A DNA stretch of 64,000 nucleotides from SZUA-229 sp036567985 (lineage in GTDB: Bacteria; Pseudomonadota; Gammaproteobacteria; SZUA-229). Where the stretch lies: positions 1-64,000 of the forward strand of contig DATCTK010000089.1 of the NCBI GenBank assembly GCA_036567985.1, read 5' to 3'. The position numbers and the translations under genes were made by a program. Below the pieces are notes generated by a model. The model was not told the DNA's origin and did no database searches. It worked only from the letters and a program-made list of their open reading frames with translations. Shown here piece by piece: positions 26,070 to 35,394 of this stretch. Every line of letters begins with the position of its first letter. The stretch's first letter is position 1.

Positions 26070-27785
26070 TCATCGCCTGAAGAAATCATCAAGCATAGGA
26101 TAACGCTTCGAGCATGCACTTTGCATTCGCATCACGATGTCATCCAACGGGACACCCAACAGACGTAGCAGATGAGATTCCAGCATAAGATTGGCTTCCC
26201 TGTTACGCGAAATTACTTCACTAGCACCTGCATCCAGCAAATACTCCGCGTCTTTTTCATCACGTGCCGAAACCAGTATGGGTATATCTGCACACAGCGC
26301 TTTCACCTGCTCAATTATTTTTTTGATAGTAACCGCATCACCACAAGTGATGACCACGGCACGCGCTCTTGAAAGGCCCGCTGAATCGAGAATCAACTGA
26401 TTACTTGCATCACCATAGTTAACATTGTCACCCTGTTTTCTGATCTTGTGTACTTGTGCAGCGTTGGCGTCAAGACCCACATAATCAAAGCCCTTCTGCT
26501 GTAACAACTGTCCAAGGTTGTGGCCAGTATCACCGTAACCAGCAATAATGATATGATCTGAAATATTCGAGGACGATACGACTGGGTGCTTCGAGGCATC
26601 CAGAACATCAGTGTTGCAATCATTGGCACACAGTCTGTTTCGTATACGACCGTTAAAATGAATCAATAATGGTGCCACACCCATACTGATAATCATGGCG
26701 ACCAGCACCATCTGCGCAACATTGCTGTCAATCAATTCGCTATTGAGTGAGATTGTCAGCAATGCCAATCCAAACTCACCTGCCTGGCACAGCACAACAC
26801 CCGTACGTAGTCCAATTCCCCGAGAGAACCCGAATAACAGGCTAAGCCCCATTATCAGGATGACCTTAAAAGCGATAATCGCAAGGACCAGCAACAATAC
26901 CCAGTGCAGCATGTCAGGCAATAAACTAATATTCAGCATCATGCCGATGACAACAAAAAATAGCCCGAGCAACACATCCCGGAAAGGCCGAATATCAGCT
27001 TCGATCTGGTGACGGAACTCGGTTTCACCGAGGATCATGCCGGCAAGGAATGCGCCCAATGCAAACGACAGGCCAGCGAAATGGCTAATCCACGCTGCTG
27101 CCATGGCAAACAACAATGCGGTCAGTGTAAAGAGCTCGGATGATCGCGCCGATACGATGGCGGCAAACAGGGGCCTCAACACCCACCACCCCAACAGCAG
27201 CATAAAGCCAATGACTGACAGGCCCTTCAGCATGGCCCATGAGAGTTCCCAGAGCAATGCCCCCTGCTGGCTCTCAGCCAGTACCGCAACCAGGATGAGG
27301 AAAGGCACAACCGCAATGTCCTGAAACAGTAGAATCGCGACCGACAGCCGTCCATGGGGCAGCCCCAGTTCCTGTTGATCCTTAAGTTGCTTGATCACTA
27401 TGGCCGTAGAGGACATTGCCAGCACACCGCCCAGCACTAAAGCGGCCTCCATATCGAGGCCCAGCAACCAGGCGACGCCGCCGGCGAATATGGTGGTCAA
27501 CACCACCTGCGCACTTCCCAGGCCCAGCACTTCGGTTTTCATGGCGGCAAGCCGCGCCATAGAAAACTCAAGGCCAATGGTGAATAGCAGAAATACCACA
27601 CCGAATTCAGCCAGGTAGTGCGTATCGTCGGTATGCGGCACCCATGCCAGCCCGTATGGACCTATGATGACCCCAACTGATAGATAAGCGAGGATGGAGG
27701 GCATGCGTAGACGCCGAAACACGGCAACAACAATGACCGAGGCGGCAAGCAGAATCATAATCGTATTAACAATACTTAGATTCAT
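26070..27785 (-). CDS. CPA2-family cation:proton antiporter with TrkA-N domain
   Basis: A 571-residue KefB/YbaL-like transporter: about twelve TM segments across residues 1-390 (LSVGVIIGPYGLAWVPH, SSTAIVIKQLKDQ, CQAGEFGLALLTISLNSEL), then a cytosolic TrkA-N/RCK nucleotide-binding domain (HIIIAGYGDTGHNLGQLL). It probably exchanges K+ or Na+ for H+. The P-II gene lies 102 bases upstream on the same strand, suggesting P-II control of the transporter. The protein ends soon after the RCK domain (DDFFRR). Confidence 0.92.
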   Translation of the reverse strand: MNLSIVNTIMILLAASVIVVAVFRRLRMPSILAYLSVGVIIGPYGLAWVPHTDDTHYLAEFGVVFLLFTIGLEFSMARLAAMKTEVLGLGSAQVVLTTIFAGGVAWLLGLDMEAALVLGGVLAMSSTAIVIKQLKDQQELGLPHGRLSVAILLFQDIAVVPFLILVAVLAESQQGALLWELSWAMLKGLSVIGFMLLLGWWVLRPLFAAIVSARSSELFTLTALLFAMAAAWISHFAGLSFALGAFLAGMILGETEFRHQIEADIRPFRDVLLGLFFVVIGMMLNISLLPDMLHWVLLLVLAIIAFKVILIMGLSLLFGFSRGIGLRTGVVLCQAGEFGLALLTISLNSELIDSNVAQMVLVAMIISMGVAPLLIHFNGRIRNRLCANDCNTDVLDASKHPVVSSSNISDHIIIAGYGDTGHNLGQLLQQKGFDYVGLDANAAQVHKIRKQGDNVNYGDASNQLILDSAGLSRARAVVITCGDAVTIKKIIEQVKALCADIPILVSARDEKDAEYLLDAGASEVISRNREANLMLESHLLRLLGVPLDDIVMRMQSACSKRYPMLDDFFRR

Positions 27786-27887
27786 TTGCTATCGCACCCA
27801 TAGCGATATACCAACTGACATTGTCGATATTGATTAACCTGCGCAGTCATAACATATCCCACCCTATCTGTAGTGCATGCAAATTGA

Positions 27888-28208
27888 TCAACTGTCGTCT
27901 AACAATTCCTTTGTACGAACTCGAAATAATGCTTCGACAGGTAAGATTGCAACAATACCGTCACTTTGGTTTCCGGTGTGTGCTGCATCTATAATGGCCT
28001 GTGCAATCCTCTGTGCCTTACCCTCCTCTATGAATATTTCTATACGGGCATTAGGAGAGACCCACTCACTGTTGAAGAAATTAGGCGCCTCGCCGTAACC
28101 CTGTACCTTGCTGATACTGATGCCAGGAACATCGAGCTGCTTAAGTTGATTTTCAACTGCCTCCAACTTTAATGGATGGATAATTGCGGTAATTTTTCGG
28201 TAGTTCAT
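27888..28208 (-). CDS. P-II family protein, divergent
   Basis: A 106-residue P-II-fold protein: MNYRKITAIIHPLKLEAVEN at the start, RIEIFIEEGKAQRIAQAIID in the middle and GIVAILPVEALFRVRT at the end, the usual ATP-binding B-loop region. The T-loop (KVQGYGEAPNFFNSEW) is short and lacks the uridylylated Tyr context of GlnB/GlnK, resembling the P-II group linked to heavy-metal efflux genes. It has no amtB or gln neighbours and precedes the antiporter. Control of cation transport by nucleotide or metal status is inferred. Confidence 0.85.
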   Translation of the reverse strand: MNYRKITAIIHPLKLEAVENQLKQLDVPGISISKVQGYGEAPNFFNSEWVSPNARIEIFIEEGKAQRIAQAIIDAAHTGNQSDGIVAILPVEALFRVRTKELLDDS

Positions 28209-28246
28209 GGGCTGACTCCTGATTAATTGCTGAAAATCCCTTTAGG

Positions 28247-29236
28247 TTATTCGACAATCGCCATCTGATGTGCTTCACCGGCCGGTAACTTGATCGTTTC
28301 CAGCAGTTTGAAATCGTTCTGGTCGACCACCCAGATCAGCGGTTTGTTGCGGCTTGACACATAAACCTTGCCTGTTCCATGAATGGTATTAAGATGATAA
28401 GGCGATGGGGATAGTTTCAGTTCCTTTTTACTGCCGGTCACAGTATCGACAGCCACCAGCTTGTCGTCTTTTTTACTGCTGACAAACAAAGTCCTACCAT
28501 CATCACCAATATCTAGACCATGTACACTTCTACCTATATCGAATTGCTGTATGACCTCGCCTTTCTCAACTGACACAGCTGATACTTTGCCAATACGTGG
28601 ATTGGCCACATAGATCAACGATTCATCATCTGAAAAAGTCAGGTGTTCGGGAGACGCGCCTGCTTCAAGATTACGTTTTACGTTCCATGTTTTAACATCA
28701 ATTTCACTGATATTGCCGCTTGCACTGTTGCTAACATAAGCAAAACGACCATTTTTGGAAACAACGGTATAGTTTGGTGCATTACCAGTTTGTACAATTT
28801 TTATTACCTGGTTAGTCTGCATGTCGACAACGCTGACATAACCACGTGTAGCATGGGTTGATATAACATAGCGTCCATCAGGAGTGATGGCCTGGTGGTG
28901 TGTCCATCCCGCCACCGGAATCGTCAGCATAACGTGGCCATGAGCGGGATGGATCAGCGCTAGCTGGCTGTTGGGTTTGTCTGCAGGTTCTCCCGGTTTG
29001 AGTGGCGTTTCCTTGAGACTGCCGGCTATCAGGTATTCGCTGTCAGGCGTCGCTACAAGGCCGTGGGGGTTCTCCACACCCGGATAACTTGCCGTGATCT
29101 TATTCGTTGCCGCATCGACTGCAATGACCTGATTGGCTGATCCCAGCGGAATGTATACGGTAGGTGATGCGTGTAATACTGTTATGGAAAATAACCATAA
29201 GAACGTAGCTACTGATGTTTTTTGAAAGGTTTCCAT
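28247..29236 (-). CDS. Exported YVTN-type beta-propeller protein
   Basis: A 329-residue periplasmic protein with a signal peptide (VATFLWLFSITVLHA) and repeated blades of YVTN/cytochrome-d1-like type, e.g. YVSNSASGNISEIDVKTWN, IYVANPRIGKVSAVSVEKGE and LFVSSKKDDKLVAVDTVTGS. No haem motif is seen. Such propellers serve as ligand- or protein-binding platforms. ATG at 29236 follows GGAG. It lies 46 bases downstream of a small cytochrome c and may work with it. Confidence 0.88.
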   Translation of the reverse strand: METFQKTSVATFLWLFSITVLHASPTVYIPLGSANQVIAVDAATNKITASYPGVENPHGLVATPDSEYLIAGSLKETPLKPGEPADKPNSQLALIHPAHGHVMLTIPVAGWTHHQAITPDGRYVISTHATRGYVSVVDMQTNQVIKIVQTGNAPNYTVVSKNGRFAYVSNSASGNISEIDVKTWNVKRNLEAGASPEHLTFSDDESLIYVANPRIGKVSAVSVEKGEVIQQFDIGRSVHGLDIGDDGRTLFVSSKKDDKLVAVDTVTGSKKELKLSPSPYHLNTIHGTGKVYVSSRNKPLIWVVDQNDFKLLETIKLPAGEAHQMAIVE

Positions 29237-29282
29237 GCTTTATCTCCAGGGCATTGCCCTTGTTAAGTATTTGGTTACATCA

Positions 29283-29612
29283 TTATTGCTTTACGACCTG
29301 CTTCAGGTAACGCAATACATCCAGAAGTTGCCTGTCGGTCAGCGTCGGGTCTCCACCTCTGGGCGGCATGGCAATGCCACCCGGCCTCTGTATACCTGAT
29401 TTCATGCGTGCGACGATATTCTGTTCGCTATCTGTAAACAGGGTTTCACTATCTGCCATGTCGAGCACACCGGGCATATTTCCCGTTCCATCATCGCCAT
29501 GACATACAATGCATGTGCTCAAGTAAATTTGTTCCGCGTCTTTTGCCAATGCAACCGGCAATCCTGACAGCGCTGCCAGATAGACAGCTATAAAAGTTGC
29601 AAGCACCTTCAT
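29283..29612 (-). CDS. Periplasmic class I cytochrome c
   Basis: A 109-residue mono-haem cytochrome with signal peptide (MKVLATFIAVYLAALSGLPVALA), haem motif CIVCHGDDGTG and Met ligand candidate in GGIAMPPRGGDP. Typical length for small cytochrome c5/c553-like carriers. It lies between the SHOCT protein gene and the propeller gene on the same strand, likely co-transcribed with the latter. Confidence 0.9.
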   Translation of the reverse strand: MKVLATFIAVYLAALSGLPVALAKDAEQIYLSTCIVCHGDDGTGNMPGVLDMADSETLFTDSEQNIVARMKSGIQRPGGIAMPPRGGDPTLTDRQLLDVLRYLKQVVKQ

Positions 29613-29643
29613 TTACGACAACCTCTTTTCCGGTCTTCACACA

Positions 29644-29874
29644 CTATTTTTCCAGTTCTTTGGCGCGGCGATTAAATTCGTCTTCGTCAATTTCACCGCG
29701 TGCATAGCGTTTCTTCAGTATCGACATCGGACTTTCATCTATACTGGACGATACTGAATCATTGCTATTACTCGCCACAAATTTTATAGCCAGCACAATT
29801 ACCACAATGACTAAAATCCAGAATAGCCACATAAATCCACCTCCAAACCACATTGCTCCATCATGACTAAACAT
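29644..29874 (-). CDS. Small SHOCT-domain membrane protein
   Basis: A 76-residue protein with one TM (FMWLFWILVIVVIVLAIKFV) and a C-terminal SHOCT motif (LKKRYARGEIDEDEFNRRAK). SHOCT modules are short oligomerisation or tethering motifs. Directly downstream of the copper ATPase gene (16 bases), so co-transcribed. Serves as the intact reference for the frameshifted copy at 13559. Confidence 0.88.
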   Translation of the reverse strand: MFSHDGAMWFGGGFMWLFWILVIVVIVLAIKFVASNSNDSVSSSIDESPMSILKKRYARGEIDEDEFNRRAKELEK

Positions 29875-29890
29875 AACAACTTACCTCCTC

Positions 29891-32332
29891 TTAAAGACGT
29901 ATCCGCCGCAGGCGCAACGCATTGCTAATAACGGATACTGAACTGAAACTCATCGCCGCGGCTGCAATAATCGGCGACAGCAGCAGACCAAAAAACGGGT
30001 ACAACACACCGGCCGCAATTGGCACACCGGCAGAATTGTAAGCAAAGGCAAAGAACAGGTTCTGGCGTATATTACGCATAGTGGCGCGGCTCAGCTGACG
30101 TGCCCGCACAATGCCACGTAGATCGCCTTTCACCAGAGTGATACCAGCACTTTCCATTGCCACATCGGCGCCGGTACCCATGGCAATACCTACCTGTGCC
30201 TGAGCCAGTGCCGGAGCATCATTAATACCGTCACCGGCCATGGCGACGGTTTTACCGGCCGCCTGCAACTGTTTGACAATGGTGGCTTTCTGATCCGGCA
30301 ACACCTCGGCTTCGACGCGATCAATATGTAACTGACGGGCAACTGCTTCGGCCGTGATCTGGTTATCACCGGTCAACATGATCACCTCGATGCCCTCCTC
30401 ATGCAGGTCTGCAATGGCAGAGGCGGTACTCTGTTTAATCGGATCGGCGACACCGATAAGACCCGCAGCCTCGCCGTCAGCGGCCAGCAACATCACCGTC
30501 TGCCCTTCTGCTCGTAAACTGTCCGCCTGCGCTGACAGCGAGTCGCTGTCCACACCCAGTGACTGCATTAATGCAATATTGCCCAGTGCCAGTGCATGAC
30601 CATCCACCTTGCCTGTTACACCCATGCCGGTTTTTGCTTCGAAGTTGTCCACCGATGATAATGCCAGCTCACGCTGCTTCGCCCCTTGCACAATGGCATC
30701 AGCCAGCGGATGCTCGCTGCCGCGTTCAAGACTGGCGGCTAAACGCAGTACCGTGTTTTCATCCTCACCATTAACTACGAGCACCTGCATTAATTGAGGC
30801 CGACCTTCGGTAAGGGTGCCGGTTTTATCCACCACCAGCGTATCTACTTTCTCCATCACTTCCAGGGCTTCTGCATTTTTGATCAGCACACCTACCGTGG
30901 CGCCACGGCCGGTGCCCACCATAATGGACAAGGGCGTAGCAAGACCCAGTGCGCAGGGACAGGCGATGATCAACACGGCCACGGCATTCACCAGGGCATA
31001 GGCTAGCCGGGGTTCCGGCCCCCATAAAAACCAGACGACAAAAGCAAGGAAGGCAATGATCACCACCACCGGCACAAAGTAACTTGATACCGTATCGGCG
31101 AGTTGCTGAATTGGTGCCCGCGACCGCTGTGCTTCCGCGACCATATTAACAATCTGCGACAGCAGCGTATCAGCCCCCACTTTTTCTGCCTGCATCAACA
31201 GGCTGCCGTTGCCATTGACCGTGGCACCAATCAGAGTCTCATTTTTATACTTTACTACCGGCACCGGCTCACCCGTAACCATGGATTCGTCTACATTGCT
31301 TTCGCCTTCAACAACACGGCCGTCAACCGGAATTTTTTCTCCCGGACGAATACGCAGAATATCGCCCACCTGAACCTGGTCCAGCGGAATGTCTTCTTCC
31401 TCACCATTTTGTCGGTGTATGCGCGCCGTATTGGGTGCCAGCCCCAGCAACATCTTAATCGCCGTATTGGTACGACTGCGGGCACGCAGCTCCAGTACCT
31501 GTCCCAGCAATACCAACGTGGTAATTACTGCCGCCGCTTCAAAGTACACTGGCACGGTGCCATCATCATGTCGCATGATGAGCGGAAATATCTGCGGCAG
31601 CAGCAGTGCCACCATGCTGAAACTCCAGGCCACGAATACACCAAGACCGATCAGGGTAAACATGTTCAGGTTCCAGGTTTTGACCGACTGTACTGCACGC
31701 ACGAAAAACGGCCAACCGCCCCACCACACAACCGGTGTTGCCAGTACACATTCGATCCATTGGACGGATTTCATTGACAGTCCATCAGGTAGCAAGCCGG
31801 GAGCAAGATCCGCGATCATCGCCAGAATAAATACCGGTAATGCCAGTACAGTGCTAACCCAGAAACGCCGGCTCATATCCACTAGTTCCGGGTTCTCATC
31901 TTCCAGTGTTATTGTTCTTGGCTCGAGCGCCATGCCGCATTTAGGACAGCTACCTGGATGATCCTGAACAATTTCAGGATGCATGGGACAGGTATATTCG
32001 GTTTTTGTTTTAAGTGCAGATCCGTCTTTAGGCTCCAGTGCCATACCACACTTCGGGCAGCTGCCTGGATGATCCTGGATGATTTCAGGATGCATGGGGC
32101 AGGTGTATTCCAGGTACTCGATAGAACAACTGCCATCATCGCATGCTTCAACGTGCTGGGCCTGCAGCGACTCACCTGTGTATGCCTGAGGATGTTGCAC
32201 AAATTTGTGCTTGCAGTGCTGGCTACAGAAGTACCACATCTCACCCTGGTAATTGGCATGGAATTCTGAATCCAGTGTTACCGACATGCCGCACACCGGA
32301 TCTTTCAGTTCGGTTTTATTTTCCACATTCAT
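29891..32332 (-). CDS. Copper-type P1B ATPase with YHS and two CPMHP metal-binding modules
   Basis: An 813-residue heavy-metal P-type ATPase. The N-terminus lacks classical HMA domains and instead has a YHS domain (DPVCGMSVTLDSEF, WYFCSQHCKHKF, residues 11-50) and two modules CPMHPEIIQDHPGSCPKCG and CPMHPEIVQDHPGSCPKCG at about 78 and 116. The core has the CPC motif (IIACPCALGLATP), phosphorylation site DKTGTLTEG and hinge GDGINDAPALAQAQVG; CPC plus the late MxxSS region (FSSVSVISNALRLRR) fits Cu(I) export (P1B-1/CopB-like). Followed by the SHOCT gene. Confidence 0.95.
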   Translation of the reverse strand: MNVENKTELKDPVCGMSVTLDSEFHANYQGEMWYFCSQHCKHKFVQHPQAYTGESLQAQHVEACDDGSCSIEYLEYTCPMHPEIIQDHPGSCPKCGMALEPKDGSALKTKTEYTCPMHPEIVQDHPGSCPKCGMALEPRTITLEDENPELVDMSRRFWVSTVLALPVFILAMIADLAPGLLPDGLSMKSVQWIECVLATPVVWWGGWPFFVRAVQSVKTWNLNMFTLIGLGVFVAWSFSMVALLLPQIFPLIMRHDDGTVPVYFEAAAVITTLVLLGQVLELRARSRTNTAIKMLLGLAPNTARIHRQNGEEEDIPLDQVQVGDILRIRPGEKIPVDGRVVEGESNVDESMVTGEPVPVVKYKNETLIGATVNGNGSLLMQAEKVGADTLLSQIVNMVAEAQRSRAPIQQLADTVSSYFVPVVVIIAFLAFVVWFLWGPEPRLAYALVNAVAVLIIACPCALGLATPLSIMVGTGRGATVGVLIKNAEALEVMEKVDTLVVDKTGTLTEGRPQLMQVLVVNGEDENTVLRLAASLERGSEHPLADAIVQGAKQRELALSSVDNFEAKTGMGVTGKVDGHALALGNIALMQSLGVDSDSLSAQADSLRAEGQTVMLLAADGEAAGLIGVADPIKQSTASAIADLHEEGIEVIMLTGDNQITAEAVARQLHIDRVEAEVLPDQKATIVKQLQAAGKTVAMAGDGINDAPALAQAQVGIAMGTGADVAMESAGITLVKGDLRGIVRARQLSRATMRNIRQNLFFAFAYNSAGVPIAAGVLYPFFGLLLSPIIAAAAMSFSSVSVISNALRLRRIRL

Positions 32333-32482
32333 GATATCTGGTCTCCTGCTTACCGGGATGACGTTCGTATGGCTGCTGCTACGGTTAAACGATTATCATC
32401 TTTAAATGACCATTGGTGATTGGATACTATTCAATAATTACCGTTTAAAAGCCCATTGTGATAAACACCATGCTCAAGGCAT

Positions 32483-32713
32483 CTACTTATTGATTTTCAA
32501 TAGCCGTTTCAGCTCAACTTCATCTGGCTGTCCCCTGCACACCACTTCGTTATCCACCATCAGATTGGGCGAGTGACGAATATGGTAGCGCGACACAGTC
32601 TCCGGATGGTCCTCTGCGAACAAAACTTCATAGGCGACACCCAGATCCTTCAGTTCCTTTTCCATACTGGATCGATGGCTACAATTTCGAGTTGCGATAA
32701 TTTTAACGTTCAT
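32483..32713 (-). CDS. Glutaredoxin-like protein with single active-site Cys
   Basis: A 76-residue thioredoxin-fold protein: NVKIIATRNCSHRSSMEKEL with CSHR in place of CPYC, a cis-Pro region (HSPNLMVDNEVVCRGQPD) and C-terminal helix. Only one Cys in the active site suggests a monothiol or metal-binding role. It lies 150 bases upstream of the Cu ATPase gene on the same strand and may share its operon. Confidence 0.8.
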   Translation of the reverse strand: MNVKIIATRNCSHRSSMEKELKDLGVAYEVLFAEDHPETVSRYHIRHSPNLMVDNEVVCRGQPDEVELKRLLKINK

Positions 32714-32753
32714 AATTATTCCTCACATAAGATGTACAAATAGAAAAGTGGCA

Positions 32754-33194
32754 TCACTGATCAATCACAGGTTTGCTTTGCAGCTGTAATGCCGACATGT
32801 TCGATGACGCTCCCTGGTAAAGCACATCGATGACACGTCCGTCGTCGTCGAACACCAGAGTGTAAGTCCGCTCGAAATCCGCTAGCGGGCTCTCTATCAC
32901 TGTTTTCTTTTCACCGCTGGGCGTCACATAGGTTTTAAGTGTGCGATGTTTACTCATGCCGTAGACCCAGCCTTCGCGACCGTTGGCCAGGCGAACTTCT
33001 TTATCTGCCTTGCCGTGATGACTCATCACCGCAAGTTTTTTGAGACTGCCTAGCGGATAGGTTTTTAGCACCTGTTCGGGGCTGGCTTCATAGGTAAACC
33101 GCATGGGCATTTTCATACCATCGGCCATTAGCGACAGTGAGCACAGCATGGTGAGCATGCCGGACAGAAATAAAACACCTGTTTTGTTAAACAT
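32754..33194 (-). CDS. Exported hypothetical protein
   Basis: A 146-residue protein with signal peptide (VLFLSGMLTMLCSLSLMA) and a compact domain including HHGKADKEVRLANGREGWVY and TYTLVFDDDGRVIDVLYQG; the latter resembles the SmpA/BamE-like fold, though I would not assign it to that family. Lies 40 bases upstream of the glutaredoxin-like gene, in the copper ATPase neighbourhood, so a periplasmic or outer-membrane stress role is possible. No catalytic motif seen. Confidence 0.7.
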   Translation of the reverse strand: MFNKTGVLFLSGMLTMLCSLSLMADGMKMPMRFTYEASPEQVLKTYPLGSLKKLAVMSHHGKADKEVRLANGREGWVYGMSKHRTLKTYVTPSGEKKTVIESPLADFERTYTLVFDDDGRVIDVLYQGASSNMSALQLQSKPVIDQ

Positions 33195-33262
33195 GATTAC
33201 ATATCCTCATTAGATATTAATAACCGAGAAGACCGGGTCGTGAAGACCCGGACACCAGTGGT

Positions 33263-33745
33263 TTACTTCTTTTCAAGCTGTTCCATATGCTTGAGCATCT
33301 GCTGCATCATGTCCTGCATCATGCCCATGCGCTTTTCCATCATGGCACTGCGATCCGACATGCCACCCATCATCATTCCGCCCTGTCCTTTGCCCATGCC
33401 CATTCCGTGGCTATCACCCTTGCCATCACTCTGGATCTTGGACATCGTGCCTTTATTATCCATCATCATGCCCTTGCCATCGGGATTCGGCATCATGCCA
33501 CGCATTTTTTCCATCATACCCATCATGTCTTTCATGCTTTGCATATGATTATTCATATACTGTTTTTTCTTGCTGCTGTTATTCTCCTTTTGCATTTTCA
33601 TTGCCATATCTTCGGCTTTTTCCATCTGCATATTGAACTTGTCGCCCATCATTTTCATATCACCCATATTCTGTTGAGCATAGACGCTGGTTATGGATGC
33701 AGTAGCCAGAAGCAGTGTGGTTACTAATATATATTTTTTCATCAT
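33263..33745 (-). CDS. Periplasmic Met-rich protein, probable copper binder
   Basis: A 160-residue exported protein (signal ILVTTLLLATASITSVYA) with about one Met in four residues after cleavage, including MGDMKMMGDKFNMQMEKAED, MMGMMEKMRGMMPNP and MGMMQDMMQQMLKHMEQLEK. Runs of MxM and MM suggest Cu(I) binding; helical heptad spacing is likely. It is the only candidate on this strand, and the opposite-strand frames are shadows. Followed by the hypothetical gene at 32754, preceded by a hairpin-rich repeat at 33782. Confidence 0.85.
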   Translation of the reverse strand: MMKKYILVTTLLLATASITSVYAQQNMGDMKMMGDKFNMQMEKAEDMAMKMQKENNSSKKKQYMNNHMQSMKDMMGMMEKMRGMMPNPDGKGMMMDNKGTMSKIQSDGKGDSHGMGMGKGQGGMMMGGMSDRSAMMEKRMGMMQDMMQQMLKHMEQLEKK

Positions 33746-33781
33746 TAAGTCTCCTGTGAAATGTTGATTTAAAACTCATGT

Positions 33782-33907
33782 GGCTCTAAACAATTCATCC
33801 ATAAATTCTCAGAGCAGGAACAGAAACAGGATAAATTTCTATTTACCCTGTTATTTATTTTCAATGAATCATGCATCATCGAAAATAGCGTCACATCTAT
33901 GTGTCAC
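33782..33907. repeat. Multi-hairpin intergenic repeat, copy 1
   Basis: Four successive imperfect hairpins at 33782-33815, 33825-33852, 33857-33886 and 33888-33907. Stem starts include GGCTCTAAACAATTCAT, AACAGGATAAAT/ATTTACCCTGTT and ATTTTCAATGA/TCATCGAAAAT. The same hairpins in the same order occur at 61429-61575. Lies upstream of the Met-rich gene, so it could affect its mRNA. Confidence 0.65.
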
Positions 33908-33934
33908 AACATGCCTTATGTAATCAGTAATTCC

Positions 33935-34207
33935 TTAATTACTGTTTTGTAAAAACGTCAGAATATCCCGTGTCTCCTGCCCGGTGAGGCCACCGCGCAC
34001 ACGCATATGAAACACAGTAGTGATCCATTGATCGTCACGTAATTCATTTGAATCACGTAAATTATGACAACGCATACAGTTATCAGACCAGGCTTTGGCG
34101 CCTCGCGCCATATCACCCTGCTCGGGAAAGTCCCCTCCCATCGCAGTCGTGCTGATTAACAAAAAGCCAATGGTTGCTGTATATATTTCTGGAAATATTT
34201 TTTTCAT
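33935..34207 (-). CDS. Small periplasmic cytochrome c
   Basis: A 90-residue protein with signal peptide (IYTATIGFLLISTTAMGG) and one haem motif CMRCHNLRDSN; a Met in TTVFHMRVRGG may be the second ligand. It lies 11 bases downstream of the porin-like gene and probably shares its transcript. Likely carries electrons in the periplasm; partner unknown. Confidence 0.85.
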   Translation of the reverse strand: MKKIFPEIYTATIGFLLISTTAMGGDFPEQGDMARGAKAWSDNCMRCHNLRDSNELRDDQWITTVFHMRVRGGLTGQETRDILTFLQNSN

Positions 34208-34218
34208 AGCAATTACTC

Positions 34219-35394
34219 CTAAAATCCGTAGCTAAGTTGTACTAGCCAGCGGTCATCACTTTCCAGGCCAGAGTTGGGGTTATCATTACTTTCGTAAGCC
34301 AGCTTGCCTATAAAATTATTGGTAAACAGCCGATTCAGGCCCAGTGTCAAATGCTCCTGATCCGCACTGGCATGAGGCGAATCAAATTCACCAGTACGTA
34401 TCACGGCCTCGTAGTCATCATTGAAAAATTTGTAGGCCAGCTGAAGATACCAGGTCGACCATTCAGCGGCATCCGATGCATTACTGGTTGCTGCTTCAGC
34501 AACCTCGGTTTTTACATATTCACCGCGAACGTCCAACATCGTATTTCGCCAGGAAAAATCCATCCCATTAACATCATAATCACGGGTTGGCTCATTGCTT
34601 AATGACGGACCCTCTACACCTTCGTACTCAGTTACTCTGGCCTGGCCGGTTAAGAGTGATACACCGATTTCAAGTGTCGAAATCGGCAGTACCGAAAAGC
34701 GTCCGCCGACGACTTTTTCACCGTCCCTGTCACGTCCAAATGCTTCAGCCTCTACACCGTCCAGCTCTACTTCACCGTCTTCGACCTCGGCTTTCAACTC
34801 AGGACCGTTACCCATGTAGATCGCATAAGTGGCTTTCATGCTACCCAGATAAAAACCACCACGGGCTTGCACACCCAGGTCAGATACCGGCGCTGCACCG
34901 TCATGACCAAACCCAGCTGGTGCTGATGGCAATTTGTTTATCCAGCACGGATGCAAGTTTTGTCTAAACTGACCTATTGGGCTTAAAAACTTACCAGCCA
35001 CCAGCACCAGATAGTCATTTACAAACCAGTCAAGGGTCAGATATTCCAGTGCCGTTTCTGTCTCACCGTCTTCACTCGTTGTCAGCTCAAGCTCCGATTC
35101 CAGCATCACCAAATCACGGTACTGATAATGAAAAATTGGCGCGAATGTACCCACATTAAAACTGCCATCATCTCCGCTGGCATCACTATTCACATAGCCC
35201 ACATCAGCGTAGCCAGCCATGTGAATCAGTGTATTTGGATCACGCCATTCATTTGCTGCAGCCATTTCTGTTTTGAGTCGTTCAACGTCCTGTTTCAACT
35301 GCTCCAGCTCACTTGCTGCAAATCCTGTCGAATTCACGGACATAAGTGACAGCGAACACATTGTCGCCAGATATAGTTTTTTTGATTTTTTCAT
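34219..35394 (-). CDS. Outer-membrane porin-like protein with N-terminal coiled coil
   Basis: A 391-residue protein: signal peptide (LATMCSLSLMSVNSTGFAA), a short coiled coil (SELEQLKQDVERLKTEMAAA) and a beta-barrel body with alternating aromatic strands, ending in a terminal Phe (DRWLVQLSYGF) as usual for BAM-assembled barrels. The layout resembles DcaP/phosphate-selective-type porins. Acidic loops (AEVEDGEVELDGVEAEAF) might attract cations. It overlaps the frameshifted Cys-rich gene by ATGA and precedes a cytochrome gene. Confidence 0.82.
   Translation of the reverse strand: MKKSKKLYLATMCSLSLMSVNSTGFAASELEQLKQDVERLKTEMAAANEWRDPNTLIHMAGYADVGYVNSDASGDDGSFNVGTFAPIFHYQYRDLVMLESELELTTSEDGETETALEYLTLDWFVNDYLVLVAGKFLSPIGQFRQNLHPCWINKLPSAPAGFGHDGAAPVSDLGVQARGGFYLGSMKATYAIYMGNGPELKAEVEDGEVELDGVEAEAFGRDRDGEKVVGGRFSVLPISTLEIGVSLLTGQARVTEYEGVEGPSLSNEPTRDYDVNGMDFSWRNTMLDVRGEYVKTEVAEAATSNASDAAEWSTWYLQLAYKFFNDDYEAVIRTGEFDSPHASADQEHLTLGLNRLFTNNFIGKLAYESNDNPNSGLESDDRWLVQLSYGF

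Noticed and set aside
33240..33727. Long plus-strand frames, one His-rich
   Set aside because: They are the antisense of the Met-rich protein; Met codons (ATG) read as His (CAT) on the other strand.
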